Shown here piece by piece: positions 32,206-42,744 of a DNA stretch of 64,000 nucleotides. A model generated the notes under the pieces. It was not told where the DNA came from, searched no databases, and saw only the letters and a list, made by a program, of their open reading frames with translations. How positions within the stretch are numbered: the first letter of the stretch is position 1; every line of letters begins with the position of its first letter. This stretch comes from Xanthostigma xanthostigma (Eukaryota; Arthropoda; Insecta; Raphidioptera; Raphidiidae): assembly GCA_963575645.1 (NCBI GenBank), contig OY754465.1, positions 7,068,001 to 7,132,000 on the forward strand, given 5' to 3'. Both the position numbers and the translations under genes were made by a program.

Positions 32206-32852
32206 ACAAATTATAATGTAGCAAGTTTTGTTACATTAACTCTCTCTCTCTTTTTTGTAATATAATTTGTATACAGCACGTAGATTTAGCGTTGGAAATA
32301 ATTCTTTGGGTGGTAAATTAAACGTTACGCCCTAAGTAGCAACAGACTGCTACCTATGTTATTGTAGCAAGTTTTGTTACATTAACTCTCTCTCTCTCTA
32401 TCTCTCTCTTTTGTAATATTGTCATATTTAGTTTTCCTTAGCTATACGCTGGAAAAATGATTATTGTTATTATTACAAAAAAGAGAGAGAGAGAGTTAAT
32501 GTAACAAAACTTGCTACATTATAATTTGTATACAACACGACTGCTACCTATGTTATTATAGCAAGTTTTGTTACATTAACTCTCTCTCTCTCTCTCTTTT
32601 GTTATATTGTCAAAATTAGTTTTCCTTAGCTACGCTAGAGAAGAAATTAATCAAATAAATTTTTCCAAAATAATAACGACATTCATTTTTCCAGCGTAGT
32701 TAAAGAAAACTAATTTTGACAATATAACAAAAAAGAGAGAGAGAGAGTTAATGTAACAAAACTTGCTACAAAAACATAGGTAGCAGTCTGTTGCTACGTA
32801 CGGAGTAATGTTTGACTCCCCACCCAAAAAATTACTTCCAACGCTAAATCTA
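32206..32852. repeat. Hierarchical palindrome with CT/GA tracts
   Basis: The outer arms 32281-32313 and 32819-32852 are reverse complements (TAGATTTAGCGTTGGAA / TTCCAACGCTAAATCTA). Inside them a block GCAAGTTTTGTTACATTAAC followed by a CT tract occurs at 32221, 32367 and 32560, and inverted with a GA tract at 32480 and 32733. GTAGCAACAGACTGCTACCT (32337) pairs with its complement near 32780. The result is a set of nested hairpins. No coding capacity is present. It is best read as a foldback-type element that inserted into or duplicated itself. Confidence 0.75.
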
Positions 32853-33283
32853 CATTCAAAGTTTGACCGTATTAGAAACCAAGCATAAGAAACATCTGAA
32901 TGCATACCTGAAATACTCTTTTTTAAAATAATTTATTGCCCAGCGTGAATCCAAAAACATTGTATAAATTATAAAAAATGAACAAATGGACGAACATAAA
33001 TCATGCAGTTCTCATATAAAAGTTTTCAATTTTATATTTGTCTATTTCTGCACTGAGGCTTATGTACTTTAAAAGTAGTGTTGTCAGTAAAAACCACTGA
33101 GATGCAATAAAAAGTTATGAAGTGGAAGTTTTTCTTCTACAAGTTTGTTTTCAGTTAGGGGACAGTATCTATGTCTTATTTCATATTTATTATTGTCACT
33201 CACAGAATACCTATTATAAAGTTCGAATTGTTTCTTGACACTTCTTTTTTATAAATTTTGATTAACAATTAATTATAAAGAAA

Positions 33284-33705
33284 CTGGCGGTCCGTCCCGG
33301 TTTCACCCGGGTGCGATAGATATATTTCTGCAAGATGTATTTCGTTTGCGGCCCGGTGTCTGAACTAATAGCTTTGAGCAAATTCCACCAGATTTGCTTC
33401 TGAACTAATAGCTTTGAACGAATTGTATCAGATGTCAATACTTGGTACTAAAACAGTTTTTTTAGTTTGCTTCGGAACTAATAGCTTTGAGTAAATTTCA
33501 ATGAGATGTCGCTACATGTTACTAAAACAGCTTATTTTCACATAACCCGTAATTTTGTACAAAATATTGTAAAAACTATCCTATAGTGTAAGTTGGACCA
33601 AGCAAGACACGTTTACAAAATTTCATTAAAATCGATTCAGTGGTTTCGGAGATTAGCGCGGCCAAAATGGTGGCACGAGATTTTTCTATAATATAAATAT
33701 TTATG
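33284..33705 (-). mobile_element. Helitron, decayed ends, triplicated cargo
   Basis: The plus strand starts CTGGCGGTCCGTCCCGGTTT with the CCCGG hairpin, and ends near GGCACGAGATTTTTCTATAA, an inverted 5' signature. Three internal units of GAACTAATAGCTTTGA followed by AAATT and CAGATGTC-like sequence lie at 33361-33520. The terminal tetranucleotide deviates from CTRR. Confidence 0.65.
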
Positions 33706-33914
33706 CTTTCAATCGGGAATATTTTTAAATGTTAGAATCCTATTAAAAATATTTTGCATGTAATAAAGTTAATATTAAATTTGCTAATAATGTCAGAAAA
33801 AATTGAATGATCTATTGAATTTCTTATTGTTAGAACAAGTTGTACGTGCATATAGAGAAAACAGGTTTCTTTTTAAAATAAAATATTTTATTATAAACAC
33901 AAAAATTCTACACA

Positions 33915-34080
33915 ATTGAGCGACGGAACTATTCCAACTTCAAAAATGTTGACATTTGATTATAATAAAGAAAAGAAAATTTCTGATATCGCGTGAGGTG
34001 ACGCGGGTAATGACTAGTATTCAATATGATATTTGCTATTCGTTGCCATAGTTGCCACTCTCACTATTTCTAAGTTCCTG
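33915..34080 (-). repeat. Dispersed repeat family X fragment
   Basis: Reverse orientation: ATTCCAACTTCAAAAATGTT, GTGACGCGGGTAATGACTAG, ATATTTGCTATTCGTTGCCA. It matches 11219-11465 and the right part of 35548-36215, and is truncated inward. Confidence 0.65.
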
Positions 34081-34618
34081 TTACTATCTTCTTTATTATT
34101 TTTAAGTTTCAGCTTTTAAATGAAGAGTGTAGTGGTTCTCCTTAACTCAGTACATGAAAAGGTTTTGACGTTTTCAGCTATTTACAAAGTCTAGACAATG
34201 AACATTGAACAGTCCACATTGTTTTCAGAAATCGGATCCCGGACGCAGATAAAAGATATGCTTCTTTATCATATTATATGACATGTAACTTTGCATAACA
34301 TTTTAAATATGAAATCATATAGAGATTTTTATCATTGTCAATCGACAATAATGTTACTGTCGCTGGACAAAAAAATAATAATAATTTATACGAAGCCATA
34401 GAAATATCTATGGTGCTTTCAAACTTCCAATTATGGTTATTAGTGTCCTATAACAACTATAGGGATCCCTGTAGATAGATAGATAGATACAATTTATTTG
34501 TAGAGCCAGTCAGGATACAAAGCGTCAAATATCAAAATTTATACATATTCCACATGATCATACAAACAAGCTTTAATAAATAATATTTTGCATTCTTTTT
34601 GAAAAATGTAATATTGTT
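34081..34618. other. Unassigned sequence
   Basis: AT-rich, with a short GATA microsatellite near 34475. No gene recognised. Confidence 0.4.
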
Positions 34619-35533
34619 TAGTGATGGGAATATCTCGAAATAAAATACAGAATCATTCGATTATTAAAATATCTCGAGATATCTCGAGAGGTTATTAAAA
34701 ATCACTCGAATGATTTTTAGTAAGTATATAATAAGTAGTAACATCTTTTATCTGCCTCTGTTCTATGAAGCACTGCATCCAGGCTACTCTATTGTATTAG
34801 CTATTAAAGTCTAAAGAATCGAAACCTCTAAGTCGAGATGAATGCAAACTTCATTCAGAATGTGTTTATACTGCGAATGAATTCAATCGAACCTCGATGC
34901 CTCGAACTAATATTTTAGGTCGAATGAAGTTTCATTTTGTATATTTTGTCTTCACTGCTCACGGCTAGCTTGCGGTAACCAGTAACATCGTTCGAGAACG
35001 TCCTAAACCACTCGAAATATACCTTTCGAGATATACAATGAGTGAATTCTGTCCGCGAGAGAATTTTGTCCAATCTCTCAATTGGTTTTATTGCAGTGTT
35101 TTGCGTAATGCGTTTACGACTACCAGAAATAGATGTACACACTACACAGTACCACACTACATTTTATAGTTTATACTTTTATAGTTTATTAATTATTTAG
35201 TAAAAATAAAAATATAGTACCTATAAATTGAAAGATTGCTATTGAAATGGAATAATTTGTTTTATATAATATATATTATTATGTATTTCTTCCAGTTAAT
35301 TATTTTTGCTAATGAAATAAAAGTTTTGTGTTTTAATGTGTGCTGTAATATATTAGTATTAAGGTGGGTAAGTAGTAACTACCTATAGTAAACTAAATAC
35401 TACGAGAATATTTGTTATACTCATTATAATGAAACATCTCGAAGGTAACATTTCGAATGAATCATTCGATTATCAAAATCATTCGAGTAGCAACCTTTCG
35501 ATTATTAAAATCATTCGATTATTCCCATCACTA
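34619..35533 (+). mobile_element. hAT-type MITE with TCTCGAGA / ATTCGA motifs
   Basis: Ends TAGTGATGGGAATATCTCGA and inverted ATTCCCATCACTA, with an exact 8-bp target duplication ATATTGTT (34611-34618, 35534-35541). The subterminal regions reiterate ATCTCGAGAT, ATTCGATTAT and CATTCGA. At 915 bp it is the longest of the hAT group here. An 80-codon minus-strand frame (34915-35157) shows no transposase motif. Confidence 0.85.
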
Positions 35534-35547
35534 ATATTGTTTGTATT

Positions 35548-36215
35548 ACCATTCCAACACCATAAGTGGGGAATGGTACTAGTTTAGGTCAAAAACCACT
35601 TTTCAAAAATTGTACAATATCTTTCCGTTTTGAGGTCTCCCGAATCCAAAAAAGTTATTTTTGAAAAAACTCTCTGCGTCTGTTTGTCTGTTAGTCTGTG
35701 AACACGATACAGGTCGAACGGATGAACGGATTAAAACCAAATTTTGGGAGGATGTTTGGTATGCAAACATGAAGAGCCCTATTATTTTTGGGGAAAATCG
35801 GCGCATGCGCAGAAGAGATATATGCTATAACGGTGTTTTTTATATAATAATAGTATACTTTTCATAACAGCTTATTATTCTACTTATTTAAAAAAAAAAG
35901 TTTTGATAAAACATTTTTTTTCTAAACTTTATAGTTTCGGAAATATTTGGAAAATAAAAAAAAATCAGCCGCTCTTTTGTTTTGATTGATCTGTCAGAAA
36001 TAAACTAGTTCGGCATGCTTTGATTAATTTTTATATGACGTGGAACATATTATGTAGGTAACCATGGCAGCGAATAGCAAATATCATATTGAATACTAGC
36101 CATTACCCGCGTCACCTCACGCGATATTAGATATTTTATTTTCTTTATTATAATCAAATGTTAACATATTAATTGAAGTTGGAATGGTGCCGTCGTCCAA
36201 TTGGCTGGAATTTTT
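35548..36215 (+). repeat. Dispersed repeat family X, fullest copy
   Basis: Starts ACCATTCCAACACCATAAGT (itself followed by an inverted GGAATGGT) and ends at TTGAAGTTGGAATGGTGCCG and CCAATTGGCTGGAATT. The inverted ACCATTCCAAC boxes near both ends suggest a non-autonomous DNA element. The left outer sequence is not the mirror of the right, so true termini and target duplication are unresolved. Internal words: GGGGAAAATCGGCGCATGCG, CTAGTTCGGCATGCTTTGAT. Confidence 0.65.
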
Positions 36216-36429
36216 ATTAATAAGTATACGGTCACATTGAAGACGGTTAGGTACACACTGTACATTGCAGTTATTGTAAGGTTTCCCATAGAACTGAATC
36301 TGAATGGAAGTTAAAACCAATCAGGGACAATGGATTACTAGCCGAGCAGAAACAATAATCTCAAGAGTCCTTGAAACCTAAATCATACATAGATAGGCAC
36401 GTAATATACCTCTTATGATATTTATTAGT

Positions 36430-36545
36430 GTATTTGCTGTATGGCACATACACTATTGGCGCCCGTCGGATGGTGAGACCTAGAGGTTGGATCAAAATTT
36501 CTCGACGTCTTCTGAACAATTTGGAACCATTTCTGAAAATGTTTA
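36430..36545 (+). repeat. Dispersed repeat family L, copy 1
   Basis: CACTATTGGCGCCCGTCGGA and ATCAAAATTTCTCGACG match 38325-38500 and, inverted, 52572-52680. Confidence 0.55.
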
Positions 36546-36759
36546 TATATAGTGAATTTCGTTTAAAATGCAATATCTACACGAGCTTTACTAATATAGT
36601 AGCTATGGGAATCATTAATGCTTTACAGACCTACCTTAGTTGCTCGATCTAGGTTACGTTTTCTGTAGTGCAATAATGATTTCCATTGCTACCATATCAA
36701 CAAGACTCATGTATATAGGTATTGCTTGTTAAATTACATTAACTGTATATAAATATCTA

Positions 36760-37239
36760 CAGTATGTAAATACGTAAGGTGCACATAGGGAAATTAACAT
36801 TGGGAAAAAATGACTAGATCAGAGTGAGCCTTTAAAAAACTGTTTTTTAATTTGACAGATAATATTCTTTTGCAAAATGAATGTGTATAGGTACTACCGA
36901 AGAAAATATTCAAATGATTACATGATCGGACTTTTTTTATTAATGGGACATTAAATTCCCAAAAATACTTAAATATGGTGCGAGATCAAAATTATCTCCG
37001 CCTATTCGTGTTGAACCTAAAGACATTGGGCCACTGATTTACCAACGCGCTTACGTCATACCAGTCAGACAATTTTTGAATGAAATTTTTCCAAACAGAT
37101 TCAAAATAAAATAGAAATCCTCAAGATTACCACGATAATTCAATAGAAATAACAATTAATGCAGCCATGGCTAACTCTGATCCAAGTATTTTTTCCCAAT
37201 GCTTATTTCCCTATGTGCACCTTACGCGTTTACATACTG
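36760..37239 (+). mobile_element. Tc1/mariner deletion derivative, copy 1
   Basis: Termini CAGTATGTAAATACGTAAGG and its inverted form (TACGCGTTTACATACTG), with TIRs of about 45 bp including GTGCACATAGGGAAATTA and TA flanks on both sides. The interior keeps two translated scraps that look like a transposase: a YTTEENIQM-like start and a VRQFLNE-xx-PNR segment. Both are familiar from Tc1/mariner-type enzymes. Most of the coding region is deleted. The second copy is inverted at 45873. Confidence 0.75.
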
Positions 37240-37259
37240 TATAATATATGTACGGGGAA

Positions 37260-37900
37260 TAACTTACGAAAGAGTTAATTGATTTCAGCGTATTTGGTTT
37301 ACATTTTAAAGATGGTTTTAGGCGTTGAAAGATGTTTTAGGCCCACAAAACCGAAAAAATTCTTAGAATCGTTTCAACATTAAAATTCAATCCTTCAGTA
37401 AATATCAAAAAGTTCTAAAATTTCAATACAATTGACCCGACAGAACCGGATTTTATGAAATTTTTTTAGAAACACTATTTGGATTATGCGGATTTACTTA
37501 CTGAAGAGTGTATTTGAATTTGGTACAAATTATAGTAATATTTTGAAACAAATATCATTTTAAGGGATGTATTAAGGGGCTAAATTTTTTTTGGAGTTTA
37601 CTCCTTAAGAAACGGTTTTGAGTTATAAGGCCCGGTACGGAAATTTTATGAGTAGTAAAATCAATTGGTGGCGTTACGCTGGTCCGGTTCAAAAGAGACA
37701 AACATATATCTGTAGGGTTTAACGTGCGAAAGAATGAGATGGAATACATTACACGGCGTATCTAAGGAGTAAACTCCAGTTGTGCATTGGAGCTGACACG
37801 CACCCACACTTTTTTTGTTCAAAAACAAACTTAAGTTCCCATAATAAAACCGGAATGCATTTATTAGCATCAGGGTTTAGCATTGCGACCGGAGTTCTTA
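37260..37900 (+). repeat. Dispersed repeat family N, copy 2
   Basis: Diverged relative of 9850-10690 and 38510-38925: TTAGGCCCACAAAACCG, TTGACCCGACAGAACCGGA, ACTGAAGAGTGTATT, AAGGGATGTATTAAGGGG. Confidence 0.55.
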
Positions 37901-38324
37901 AAATATAATATTATAGAAAATGTGTATATTTGTGTCTTGAGGAACATATTCTTTGATATTAAATTCTGAAATTCAATTTACCTTCGAAGGTATACAATAC
38001 ACAGGTGGTTCGAAATATACGAATTATGGAAATAATACATGTTTAATAATGTATTCTGTATTCATATTGTTCTGTAAACAGGTGTTACAACCGATAAACA
38101 ATAAATCGTGTCGCAGTTTTTGCTAATAATTTGTTATAAATAAATTTATTACCAATATCCACTATCATATTGTTTTTTCGATACTGTAATAATCCGGTAT
38201 CCTCTCTGTTTGGGGTACGTTCACGGAACTGATATCAGACAGGGCCGGTATAAGTAATTTTTTTTTATTTTGAGGTCGTTGTTCGAAGTTCTTTCAATAA
38301 TTAATCAGTATTTTAATGTAACGA
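37901..38324. other. AT-rich sequence, nothing recognised
   Basis: No feature supported. Confidence 0.5.
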
Positions 38325-38500
38325 TTATTAGTGTATTTTCCATAATGGACTTACACTATTGGCATCGGTTGGATGGCGGGATCAAAATTTCTCGACGTTT
38401 CATAGCCTCCTAAGAGTATATAAACAGACATTTCAAAAAATGGTTCCAAAATTTTTAGGAGGCTATGAAACATTGAGAAATTTTGGTCCGATTCCTAAGT
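38325..38500 (+). repeat. Dispersed repeat family L with hairpin, copy 2
   Basis: AAATTTCTCGACGTTTCATA followed by GCCTCCTAA pairs with TTAGGAGGCTATGAAA and CATTGAGAAATTT, separated by about 45 bp. The copies at 36430 and 52572 share the CACTATTGGC region. Confidence 0.6.
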
Positions 38501-38509
38501 GTGCGGGCA

Positions 38510-38925
38510 ATAACTTTCGAACGAGTTAATTGATTTTAAGGAAATTTGGTCCACATGTTGGAATCCATCACCGCACGAAGCCTATTTAGAATGGGTCCAA
38601 TCGGCCATTTTAAAGGTAGGTTTAAGGGGTTGAAAAATGTTTTTGGGCCCAAAAATAACAAAAAATTTCTCAGAATCCATTCAAAGTATTTTTACTAGTT
38701 ATTAAAATGTGCTGATAAAATTTTAATAAAATCGGCCCGACAGGACTGGACTTAAAAATGTTATGAAAACGTTAGTTTGCAGATATGGTTTCTGTTAGTG
38801 AAGGGTGAATTTAATTTGATAAATTGATAGTAATAATGAAATTAAGAAAAAAAAATGTATTTAAGGGATGTATTAAGGGGTTAAACTTTTCATTTTGTCC
38901 AAAAACAAGAGTTAAATTCACATAA
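38510..38925 (+). repeat. Dispersed repeat family N, copy 3
   Basis: GGGCCCAAAAATAACAAAAA, AAAATCGGCCCGACAGGACT and AAGGGATGTATTAAGGGGTT match copy 1. The family end (ATTGTCGGCAGGATTTTGCA) appears at 39611 after the palindromes, so the palindromic elements probably interrupt this copy. Confidence 0.6.
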
Positions 38926-39345
38926 TAATCAAATCTTTGATTAACGTCTGATAAGAACTCTTCAATAAATAAAATTATCGACCAATTTTTCAGACAATAT
39001 ATTAACAAAAAAATATATAATTTATACATTAACGTTTCGATCCGGATTTGACCCTTCTTCAAAACCGATCTAAAAAATATAAAAAAATAATTAATATTTA
39101 GTTTCTTATTAGTTTTTTTATAAAATTCGTTCAAAGTTATTTATATCGAAATATTGAAAGAATAATAATAATTTCGATATTAATAACGTTGAACAAATTT
39201 TATAAAAAAAAGTAATTAGAAACTAAATATTCGTTATTTTTTATATTTTTGGACCAGTTCTGATCGAAACGTTAATGCAGTAATTATATATTTTTTTGTT
39301 AATATATTGTCTGGAAAATTGGTCGATAATTTTATTTATTTCACA
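38926..39345. mobile_element. Inverted-repeat, Penelope-like remnant O1
   Basis: Left arm from TTGATTAACGTCTGATAAGA and ATTATCGACCAATTTTTCAG through TTAACGTTTCGATCCGGATT. The right arm mirrors it down to TTGGTCGATAATTTTATTTA. The centre is near 39150. The left arm has an intact-looking hammerhead-like region, while in the right arm the stem II region is deleted (CTGATCGAAACGTT). Confidence 0.6.
39029..39064 (-). ncRNA. Hammerhead-like motif in O1
   Basis: On the minus strand: TTGAAGA, AGGGTCAAATCCGGATC, GAAACGTTA. The GAAAC and GUU boxes fit the core, and the first box has T for C at its start. The related copy at 63667 has the consensus CTGAAGA. Confidence 0.45.
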
Positions 39346-39359
39346 TAATAAAGCCACAT

Positions 39360-39595
39360 AGCCAAATCTTTGATTAACGTCTGATTAGAACTCTTCAATA
39401 AATAAAATTATCGACCAATTTTTCAGACAATATATTAACAAAAAAAAAATATATAATTAATACATTAACGTTTCGATCAGACTGATCTAAAATTATAAAA
39501 AATAACGAATATTTAATGTATTAATTATATATTTTTTTTGTTAATATATTGTCTGAAAAATTGGTCGATAATTTTATTTATTGAAAAGCCACATA
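39360..39595. mobile_element. Inverted-repeat, Penelope-like remnant O2
   Basis: A second, shorter palindrome of the same family directly follows O1: TTGATTAACGTCTGATTAGA at the left, TTGGTCGATAATTTTATTTA at the right. The hammerhead region is reduced to AACGTTTCGATCAGACTGATC. The pair O1-O2 is a tandem arrangement of palindromes. Confidence 0.6.
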
Positions 39596-39599
39596 GCCT

Positions 39600-39665
39600 C
39601 TAATTACCAAATACACAATATTGTCGGCAGGATTTTGCACTGCGACCCGAGTTTTTTTAATTTAT
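39600..39665 (+). repeat. End of repeat family N
   Basis: ACACAATATTGTCGGCAGGA and TGCGACCCGAGTTTTTTT match 10640-10690. Confidence 0.55.
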
Positions 39666-40074
39666 TTTTACCTCTTGACATCAGAGTATTAGAAATGTGG
39701 ATTTTGAGATAAATATTATGGTTCAACGGTTTTAAATCAATTTTCTAAATTGTTCTAGACTCGACTTCTATAGACGTCTGCATCAGAGGATCAGTTACGT
39801 TCCACAAAAACCGACAAACTCTTAAGTACTTTATATAAGAACATTTTACGCTACATCAGATACGAATGACTGCCAACAGACAGGATCATCTGTACGCTTC
39901 CGTTCAGGTAAATAAACCCATATCTATGACGAGTATTTGCGACACGAAAATATGCAGCAGAATATTTCAGACATGTTCACATAACACGACGCTGAAGACG
40001 AGTCTGAGATGAATAAAAAAAAAAACGCATTTTTAACCGAATGAGTTTACAAAAATTCTTTAATACTAAGCGCT
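39666..40074. other. Unassigned sequence
   Basis: No feature supported. Confidence 0.4.
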
Positions 40075-40150
40075 TAGTTTCGAAAGTAAACAGGAGAAAA
40101 ACGGATAAGTGCGAGTGAGACTCGCGTTTGAGGGTTCCGTACCACCAGCC
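40075..40150 (+). repeat. Dispersed repeat J (GCGAGTGAGACTCGC core)
   Basis: AAGTGCGAGTGAGACTCGCG followed by GAGGGTTCCGTACC is a sequence type common in insect repeats. Inverted fragments lie at 45481-45540 and 61274-61310. The partial GCGAGT-ACTCGC palindrome is at its centre. Confidence 0.6.
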
Positions 40151-40212
40151 ATATTATTTTCAACGTTTTTTTGGATCTTAGGATATACCAATACCAATAC
40201 TTTATGACTATA

Positions 40213-41083
40213 CAGGGTGAGTCAGACCACCCGTATCAGTCCTTTTTTTCGAAAACGGTTAGTCGTAGAGAGTTGTGTCAAAAATCTGTATTATAAAAGC
40301 CCTAATGAAGAATCGAATGGTGATATTTTTTCCCCCCGGAAAGGTCGGCTTCCCTGTTAGTTTGCTCCGAAATGTTCAGAACTCCGGAATGTTAAATGGC
40401 ACGATAGGTGGAAAGTGGAATTGTTGAAAAGATCTTTAAAAAATAAGCAAGTTTTGTAGGACATTTTTTTTTTGTTACTGCCACCCCTGTTAAGTAATAT
40501 TCATTTGAAATTATTAAATTAACATGTAAGAATAACAAACTTAATTTTAAAAGTTGGCATTTAAAATCTAGTTACCTAGTTAAACAATGTCACAAATGTT
40601 CGAACTGTCTTCAATTTACTTCTAAACACTGCAGAGCTCTTCTAGATATGTTATGAGTACCTGGAAGTATTTTCCGACAAAAAAAAACAATTGCAATTAT
40701 TGAAAACTTATTGTGACATTCTTTAATTAGGTAACTAGATTTTAAATGCCGACTTTTTTTGTTATTCTGACATGTTAATTTAATAAGTTCAAACGAATAT
40801 TACTTAACAGGGGTGACAGTAACAAAAAAAAATGTCCTACAAAACTTGCTTATTTTTTAAAGATCTTTTCAACAATACCACTTTCGACCTATCGTGCTAT
40901 TTAACATTCCGGAGTTCTGAACATTCCGGAGCAAACTAACAGGGAAGCCGACCTTTCCGGGGGGAAAAAATATCACCATTCGATTCTTCATTAGGGCTTT
41001 TATAATACAGATTTTTGAGACAACTCTCTACGACTAACCGTTTTCGAAAAAAACGACTGATACGGGTGGTCTGACTCACCCTG
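40213..41083. mobile_element. Foldback element with TA target
   Basis: Left CAGGGTGAGTCAGACCACCC pairs with right GGGTGGTCTGACTCACCCTG, and the match continues for about 390 bp per arm through GGAAAGGTCGGCTTCCCTGT and TTTAAAATCTAGTTACCTA. The loop is about 120 bp. TA flanks both ends (40211-40212, 41084-41085). Arms are over 90 percent alike by eye. No coding region. Confidence 0.85.
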
Positions 41084-41088
41084 TATAT

Positions 41089-41947
41089 TGTAACAAAACT
41101 GTTGTATTCCGTGGTGGAAATTATTTATTTACAATAATAAGTGTTTAACAAAACAGGTAAATACACAAACAAAAGCGTACTTCTTTAACTTAGAAATAAT
41201 AACGTTAACAGAAATAAAATAACGACAGTTCCAAATAATAAAATAAAAGACTAAGTAAGAGAGAATATAGAGTCACTAAATTATGTACACAAAATATTTA
41301 CAACACACAAACAAAACAAAGTTTATCTAGTGCACTTATTCACACTTGTCTATTAACTATATTCACATGATTAACTTAGAAATAATAACGTTAACACAAA
41401 TAAAATAACGACATTAACTTAGAAATAATAACGTTAACAGAAATAAAATAACGACAGTTCCAAATAATAAAATAAAAGACTAAGTAAGAGAGAATATAGA
41501 GTCACTAAATTATGTACACAAAATATTTACAACACACAAACAAAACAAAGTTTATCTAGTGCACTTATTCACACTTGTCTATTAACTATATTCACATGAT
41601 TATTTAGAAAAAAGTAATTTATATTAAACCAGATTTATATAACTGCACTCAATGGTTTACACACACAAAAGTATAACTGAATGATTTATGTCGCAACGCC
41701 AGACTTGTATCAACACAACTCACGAACAACTGACTGACTTATGTCAGCGACCCGCTCGCCTTTTATAGCTTCGATCCCCACAACATCAAAACTTCTAAAA
41801 GGGCCGAGAACCTCTCTTCACCTGCATTGGCTTCTCCAGGCAATTGTTTAAAGGTCGGGTTTTAATAACTGCCTGTTTTCTTTTGTTGTTGTTGCTGCTA
41901 GAAGATTCTACAGAAGCCATAGTCGTCCCAACAGAGGGCACGCAACA
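41089..41947 (-). mobile_element. Solo LTR with internal duplication
   Basis: On the plus strand it begins TGTAACAAAACTGTTG and ends GGGCACGCAACA, so both TG and CA ends are present; a 4-bp duplication ATAT flanks it (41085-41088, 41948-41951). Read on the minus strand it has a TATAAAAGG box (41763-41771) followed by GTCAGTCAGTTGTTCGTGAG, a plausible start region. A segment of about 188 bp (41189-41376) is duplicated at 41414-41601, which lengthens the R/U5 side. The end word AACAGTTTTGTTACA is shared with the LTR at 24713. Confidence 0.65.
41763..41771 (-). promoter_or_regulatory. TATA box of the LTR
   Basis: CTATAAAAGGCGAG on the minus strand, about 25-30 nt upstream of TCAGCGACATAAGTCAGTC-type sequence on the same strand reading. 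It is the best core promoter in the window, though its activity is only inferred. Confidence 0.5.
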
Positions 41948-42070
41948 ATATACTAAAATTTAGCTTGATACCTCCGGAGACTGTGATGGAATACGGTAGC
42001 AAAATTCATAAGTCAAAAACAAATGCCCAACGAGTTTTACCTTCATAAAATTGCACTTACTAGGTTTTAA

Positions 42071-42471
42071 TCTTTATGTATATAAAAATCTCTTGTCACG
42101 ATGTTCGTTCGCGCTAATCTCCGAATCGACTGAATCGAGTTTAATTAAATTATATAAATGGTCCAACTTATGCTATAGAATAGTTTTTATTAAATATTTT
42201 GTGCAAAATTACGGTATTTTGTGAAAAAAACTGTTTTAGTTACATGTAGCGACATCTAACAAAATTTACTCAAAGCTATTAGTTTAGAAGCAAACAAAAA
42301 AACTGTTTTAGTACCAAGTAGCGACATCTGATAGAATTAACTCAAAGCTGTTAATTCAGAAGCAAATCTGGTGTAATTTGCTCAAAGGTATATATTAGTT
42401 CAGGCGCAAACAAAATACATTTTGCAGAATCATATCTATCGCACCTGGGTGAAACCGGGACGGACCGCTAG
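42071..42471 (+). mobile_element. Non-autonomous Helitron
   Basis: Starts TCTTTATGTATATAAAAATC after A and ends GGACCGCTAG before T. The hairpin is CCTGG/CCGGG-like (GCACCTGGGTGAAACCGGGA). The interior has repeated AGCGACATCT and AGAATT-CTCAAAGCT units, the same cargo as at 27190 and 33284. Confidence 0.8.
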
Positions 42472-42615
42472 TAGTCTATAAATTTTTTTATTGTTCGTAG
42501 TTTACTCTTTTTAAATATTTTTTAAGATCTTTGCATCGGCAACTTGTTTGATTGAAACTGACCCTTGAGTGTTTTCTCAGTTTTTTAAGAGAAAATGAAG
42601 ATTAGTTAACAACAG

Positions 42616-42700
42616 GTTAGAGGACAGCTTAGTGTAATGATCACCGTGCTGACCTTTGAAATACACTGTCAGGAATTCGAATCTCATCTACGCCAATGAT
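42616..42700 (+). repeat. Possible tRNA-like head of an old SINE
   Basis: GACAGCTTAGTGTAATGATC resembles an A-box region and GGAATTCGAATCTC a B box (GGTTCGAATCC) at suitable spacing. No SINE body or tail is clear. Confidence 0.35.
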
Positions 42701-42744
42701 TTTGTGATGTCATTTTTTATTAAATGTAACTTACTACATCATCA

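Noticed and set aside
34915-35157. Transposase fragment in the 34619-35533 MITE
   Set aside because: The translated sequence shows no hAT motifs (no RW or dimerisation block). Probably chance.
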